From NCBI GenBank assembly GCA_050725495.1, contig JBOHHM010000152.1:1-5942 (forward strand): a DNA stretch of 5,942 nt. Reading direction: 5' to 3'. This document shows, piece by piece, positions 5,844-5,942 of the stretch (positions are counted from its first letter, which is position 1; the number at the start of each line of letters is the position of its first letter). The translations under genes were made by a program, and so were the position numbers. Under the pieces are notes generated by a model. The model was not told the DNA's origin. It saw only the letters and a program-made list of their open reading frames with translations, and did not search any database. This DNA comes from JBOHHM01 sp050725495 (GTDB lineage Bacteria; Pseudomonadota; Gammaproteobacteria; Burkholderiales; Burkholderiaceae_C).

Positions 5844-5880
5844 ATTTTGGCTTCAAGCGCTTGACCCACGGGCGCGAATT

Positions 5881-5897
5881 GCTATCAAAAAGATACC
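5881..5897 (+). repeat. 17-bp GCTATCAAA-type repeat, copy E (just upstream of ribF)
   Basis: GCTATCAAAAAGATACC, five bases before the ribF ATG, in the ribF direction. It occupies the place where a Shine-Dalgarno would be expected, and none is visible. Its TATCAA (5883-5888) lies 16 bp after TTGACC (5861-5866), so the repeat could supply a weak -10 box; this would leave a leader of only a few bases. Confidence 0.6.
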
Positions 5898-5902
5898 AGC
5901 TG

Positions 5903-5942
5903 ATGAAGGTCTTTCGCGGTTTCCACCATCCCGGCATTGCCC
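5903..5942 (+). CDS. ribF: Bifunctional riboflavin kinase/FAD synthetase, first 13 codons
   Basis: The frame from the ATG at 5903 reads MKVFRGFHHPGIA and runs off the right edge. That opening matches the start of RibF in Burkholderiales as I remember it. RibF phosphorylates riboflavin to FMN and adenylates it to FAD, the cofactor of the acyl-CoA dehydrogenases in this window, although that link is coincidental. The diagnostic nucleotidyl-transferase motif that should follow lies outside the window, so the call rests on 13 residues. No Shine-Dalgarno is apparent; repeat copy E occupies the position. Confidence 0.7.
   Translation, partial: MKVFRGFHHPGIA

Noticed and set aside
294..5897. The 17-bp repeats as a CRISPR array
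   Set aside because: Copies are kilobases apart, on both strands, partly within genes, and lack regular spacers or cas genes.

Overview
This window is high-GC chromosomal DNA that looks like a Burkholderiales bacterium, most likely Comamonadaceae (Polaromonas/Rhodoferax/Acidovorax-like). The assignment rests on remembered protein resemblance: the start of RibF, a 185-residue HNH protein typical of that family, PurN next to an RsmB/NOP methyltransferase, and a 17-bp GCTATCAAA..ATAGC repeat. No search was run.

Layout, left to right. (1) 1-823, minus: the N-terminal 274 residues of an RsmB/NOP-type RNA cytosine-C5 methyltransferase that runs off the left edge. (2) 864-1160, plus: a small DUF1653 protein whose last ~16 codons come from a repeat. 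(3) 1110-1192: a repeat made of a 15-bp tandem duplication and a perfect 22-bp inverted repeat, lying between convergent genes. (4) 1208-1789, minus: purN (GAR transformylase). (5) 1849-2529, plus: a YceH/DUF480 protein with a TTG start, divergent from purN. (6) 2556-2627: a second imperfect-palindrome repeat just upstream of an acyl-CoA dehydrogenase gene. (7) 2647-3825 and 3918-5033, plus: a pair of acyl-CoA dehydrogenase subunits resembling PimC (large) and PimD (small), separated by 92 bp that contain three hairpins. (8) 5121-5149: a strong bidirectional terminator. (9) 5171-5728, minus: an HNH endonuclease-domain protein with a TTG start. (10) 5729-5902: a divergent intergenic region rich in dyads. 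(11) 5903-5942, plus: the first 13 codons of ribF.

The genes are mostly housekeeping: RNA methylation, purine synthesis, and flavin synthesis at the right edge. The exception is the acyl-CoA dehydrogenase pair, which probably forms one heteromeric flavoenzyme. Only the large subunit shows a plausible catalytic glutamate. No defence system, CRISPR array, tRNA or complete mobile element is present.

The most unusual feature is the repeat content. Five related 17-bp copies (GCTATCAAANNNATAGC type) occur in under 6 kb: three inside different genes in the same codon phase, encoding A-(I/L)-K-S-(I/V), and two between genes. In addition there are two different REP-like palindromes. The genic copies appear to overwrite codons in place without lengthening the protein, which is the observation most worth following up.
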